Source: Polynucleobacter sp. AP-Ainpum-60-G11 (GTDB lineage: Bacteria > Pseudomonadota > Gammaproteobacteria > Burkholderiales > Burkholderiaceae). From it: a DNA stretch of 64,000 nt. Positions 62,019 to 64,000 of the stretch are shown in pieces. The stretch lies in NCBI RefSeq assembly GCF_018688375.1, contig NZ_CP061318.1, forward strand, positions 620,001 to 684,000, given 5' to 3'. A model generated the notes under the pieces. The model did not search any database and was not told the DNA's origin. It saw only the letters and a program-made list of their open reading frames with translations. A program made the translations under genes and the position numbers. The first letter of the stretch is position 1. Each line of letters opens with the position of its first letter.

Positions 62019-64000
62019 ATGACTAAAAATATAACAACTACCAATACTTCACGTCGCCACTTTATTGTTGGCTCAAGCGCTATTGCGACTGGGTTAGCAA
62101 TCGGCTTTGATTTCTCTTTCATCTCATCAGCCAATGCGGCAATGGGAACAGGCACTACCTCCATGACACCCCTCGCTACCCCAGAGATTGGTGTTTGGGT
62201 AGTAGTGAAGCCAAGCGATGACATCGTTGTGCGTATCGTGCGCTCTGAGATGGGTCAGGGAACGATTACCGGTTTAGCGCAGATGGTTGCCGAAGAATTG
62301 CAATGTGATTGGAAAAAAGTTACTTACGAATATCCATCTCCAGCAGAAAGTCTGAAACGTAAGCAAGCGTGGGGAAGCTACTCCACTGGCGGTAGCCGTG
62401 GTATTCGTACTTCTGAGCAATATGTTCGCAAGGGCGGTGCAGCTGCTCGCATCATGCTGGTTCAGGCCGCTGCGAACCAATGGAATGTTCCAGCATCTGA
62501 GTGCGTTGCTAAGAACAGCGTCATTACACACACCCCATCTGGTCGCAAAACTACCTTTGGAAAAGTGTCTGTAGCTGCATCTCAGTTGGATGTACCAAAA
62601 GAAATCACTCTCAAAGATCCTAAAGAGTGGACTTTGATTGGTAAGTCAGTAAACCGTATCGATGGCACTGCTGATAAGGTCACTGGTAAGCAGGTTTACG
62701 CTATCGACTTAAAGATGCCTGGCATGCTAGTTGCAACTATTCAGGAGAGCCCAGTATTTGGTGGCAAAGTGAAGAGCTACGACGCTACTAAAGCCTCCAG
62801 TATGAAAGGTGTAAAGAAAGTAGTGCAAGTGGGTGACTCGGCTGTTGCAGTCGTAGCGGACACATTCTGGCAAGCCAAGATGGGTCTGGATGCTGTCAGC
62901 ATCATTTGGGATAACGGCGCCAATGGCGAGGTTTCTAGTGCTTCGATTAAGAAGATGCTAGAAGAGGGCCTTACTGCGAGCGATACATTTGTAGGTAACT
63001 CGAATGGCGATGCTAAAGAAGCGATTAGCAAAGCCGCCAAAACTATTGAGGCAACCTACTTCTATCCATTCTTGAATCATGCAACTTTGGAGCCACAAAC
63101 TGCGACTGCAAAGTGGACGCCAGATTCTTGTGAAGCTTGGGTTCCGACGCAAGATGGTGAAGCCACTCTTGCAGCTGTTATTGCGGCCTCTGGCTTGCCA
63201 GCTGAAAAGTGCAATGCCTACAAAGTAAATCTTGGCGGTGGATTTGGGCGTCGTGGAGCATTTCAGGACTACACAACCCAAGCGGTCAACATTGCTAAGC
63301 AAATGCCAGGCACTCCAATTAAATTGATTTGGACTCGTGCAGAAGATATGACCCAAGGTCGCTATCACCCGGTCATGATGTGCAAGATGACTGCGGCTAT
63401 TGACGATAAGAAAAATATCACCGGCCTGAATATCCGCTTATCTGGCCAATCTATTTTGGCAACTGTGCGTCCAGCGGTCGTTGCTGCAAATAAAGGAAAG
63501 GATCCAGTGGTATTCCAAGGTTTAGATGCTGCTGGTGAACATGGCATTACCTATAGCTTCCCAAATTTGATGATTGATCATGCAATGCGTAACACCCATG
63601 TACCCCCAGGTTTCTGGCGTGGCGTGAACGTTAATCAAAATGCCATTTTTATTGAAACCTTTATGGATGAGATGGCGGAAGCAACAGGTGTAGATGCGGT
63701 GGAGTTCCGTCGTAAGCATATGGAGAAATATCCACGTGCGGTGGCTGTTCTCAATGCGGTAGCAGATGGCATTGGTTGGACGAAACCTGCAAAGCCAGGT
63801 GTATTCCGTGGTGTGGCTCAGATGCGCTCATTCGGTAGTTATGTTGCTGCTGCTTGTGAGCTCTCCGTCACCAATGGTAATGAGGTGAAAATTCATCGCA
63901 TTGTGGCCGCAACGGATCCAGGTTATGTTGTGAACCCAGCGCAAGTTGCTCGTCAGGTTTCAGGTTCATTTGTATACGGATTGTCCGCTCTCTTTGAAGA
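62019..64000 (+). CDS. Molybdopterin-binding subunit, isoquinoline 1-oxidoreductase-like (partial)
   Basis: The frame starts at ATG 62019 after AAGGAG and runs off the window with 660 codons. A twin-arginine-type signal (SRRHFIVGSSAIATGLAIG) indicates export of the folded Mo enzyme to the periplasm. IorB-type blocks follow: RSEMGQGTITGLAQMVAEEL, YSTGGSRGIRTSEQYVRKGG, YFYPFLNHATLEPQTATAKW, LGGGFGRRGAFQDYTTQAV, and VPPGFWRGVNVNQNAIFIETF. Members oxidise aldehydes or N-heterocycles and often give electrons to a cytochrome c. Substrate unknown; no FAD subunit is seen, and the 3' neighbours are outside the window. Confidence 0.93.
   Translation, partial: MTKNITTTNTSRRHFIVGSSAIATGLAIGFDFSFISSANAAMGTGTTSMTPLATPEIGVWVVVKPSDDIVVRIVRSEMGQGTITGLAQMVAEELQCDWKKVTYEYPSPAESLKRKQAWGSYSTGGSRGIRTSEQYVRKGGAAARIMLVQAAANQWNVPASECVAKNSVITHTPSGRKTTFGKVSVAASQLDVPKEITLKDPKEWTLIGKSVNRIDGTADKVTGKQVYAIDLKMPGMLVATIQESPVFGGKVKSYDATKASSMKGVKKVVQVGDSAVAVVADTFWQAKMGLDAVSIIWDNGANGEVSSASIKKMLEEGLTASDTFVGNSNGDAKEAISKAAKTIEATYFYPFLNHATLEPQTATAKWTPDSCEAWVPTQDGEATLAAVIAASGLPAEKCNAYKVNLGGGFGRRGAFQDYTTQAVNIAKQMPGTPIKLIWTRAEDMTQGRYHPVMMCKMTAAIDDKKNITGLNIRLSGQSILATVRPAVVAANKGKDPVVFQGLDAAGEHGITYSFPNLMIDHAMRNTHVPPGFWRGVNVNQNAIFIETFMDEMAEATGVDAVEFRRKHMEKYPRAVAVLNAVADGIGWTKPAKPGVFRGVAQMRSFGSYVAAACELSVTNGNEVKIHRIVAATDPGYVVNPAQVARQVSGSFVYGLSALFE

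Overview
This window looks like a chromosomal piece of a free-living betaproteobacterium of the Burkholderiaceae, most like Polynucleobacter. Reasons: moderate rather than high GC by eye; the block scpB-rluB-rimP-nusA-infB-rbfA-truB-typA; a Bug-family binding protein beside CitE-like and MmgE/PrpD enzymes; CbpA/CbpM; a TAXI-type binding protein followed by a DUF3422 protein. The genus is inference; no rRNA is present. Genes are packed tightly, many overlap by ATGA, and no gene-free stretch exceeds about 200 bases.

Layout. 1-1161: tail of a flavin monooxygenase, then a yaeQ-PIN pair on the minus strand. 1251-5152: FAD protein, hemN, and ompW behind two exact FNR/ANR boxes. 5162-12221: P-loop kinase, Uup ABC-F ATPase, esterase, cbpM/cbpA, altronate/galactarate dehydratase-like enzyme and pirin. 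12293-15117: membrane-anchored TAXI protein and DUF3422 protein, closed by a perfect inverted-repeat terminator. 15134-16750: flavocytochrome c sulfide dehydrogenase (fccA-fccB). 16892-20574: GT39 glycosyltransferase, sialidase-like protein and a small membrane protein. 20594-24811: Bug binding protein, CitE-like lyase, MmgE/PrpD and MaoC-like hydratase, probably a C5-dicarboxylate (mesaconate/itaconate-type) catabolic unit. 24843-26950: chrA translationally coupled to fabI. 27001-32625: yejABEF peptide ABC importer. 32716-35388: an NlpC/P60 protein that has lost its catalytic Cys, an outer-membrane barrel-like protein and a patatin-like lipoprotein.

35413-48647 is the conserved information-processing block: scpB, rluB, an attenuator-like leader RNA, rimP-nusA-infB-rbfA-truB, then typA and tex. 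48690-52058 carries an orphan modA and an arsenic operon arsR-arsC-acr3-arsH. The arsR reading frame has no ordinary start codon at its proper N-terminus, and arsH is frameshifted. 52071-58747 holds a small membrane protein, uspA, a TSUP transporter, a pseudouridine synthase, dusA, tRNA-His(GUG) with a consensus promoter, an SUMF1-fold protein, a PIF1-like helicase and a mazEF pair. 58748-64000 holds a gamma-glutamyltransferase-family enzyme, lrgB/lrgA, and a two-subunit molybdenum hydroxylase cut by the window end.

I saw no phage, insertion sequence, CRISPR array or replication origin. No single wholly new system stands out. The best leads are the NlpC/P60 domain without its Cys, the GT39-sialidase operon with an inverted repeat over its promoter, the structured rimP leader, the damaged arsR/arsH ends of the ars operon, and a recurring pattern of genes whose -10 box lies only about 6-12 nt before the start codon (probable leaderless mRNAs).
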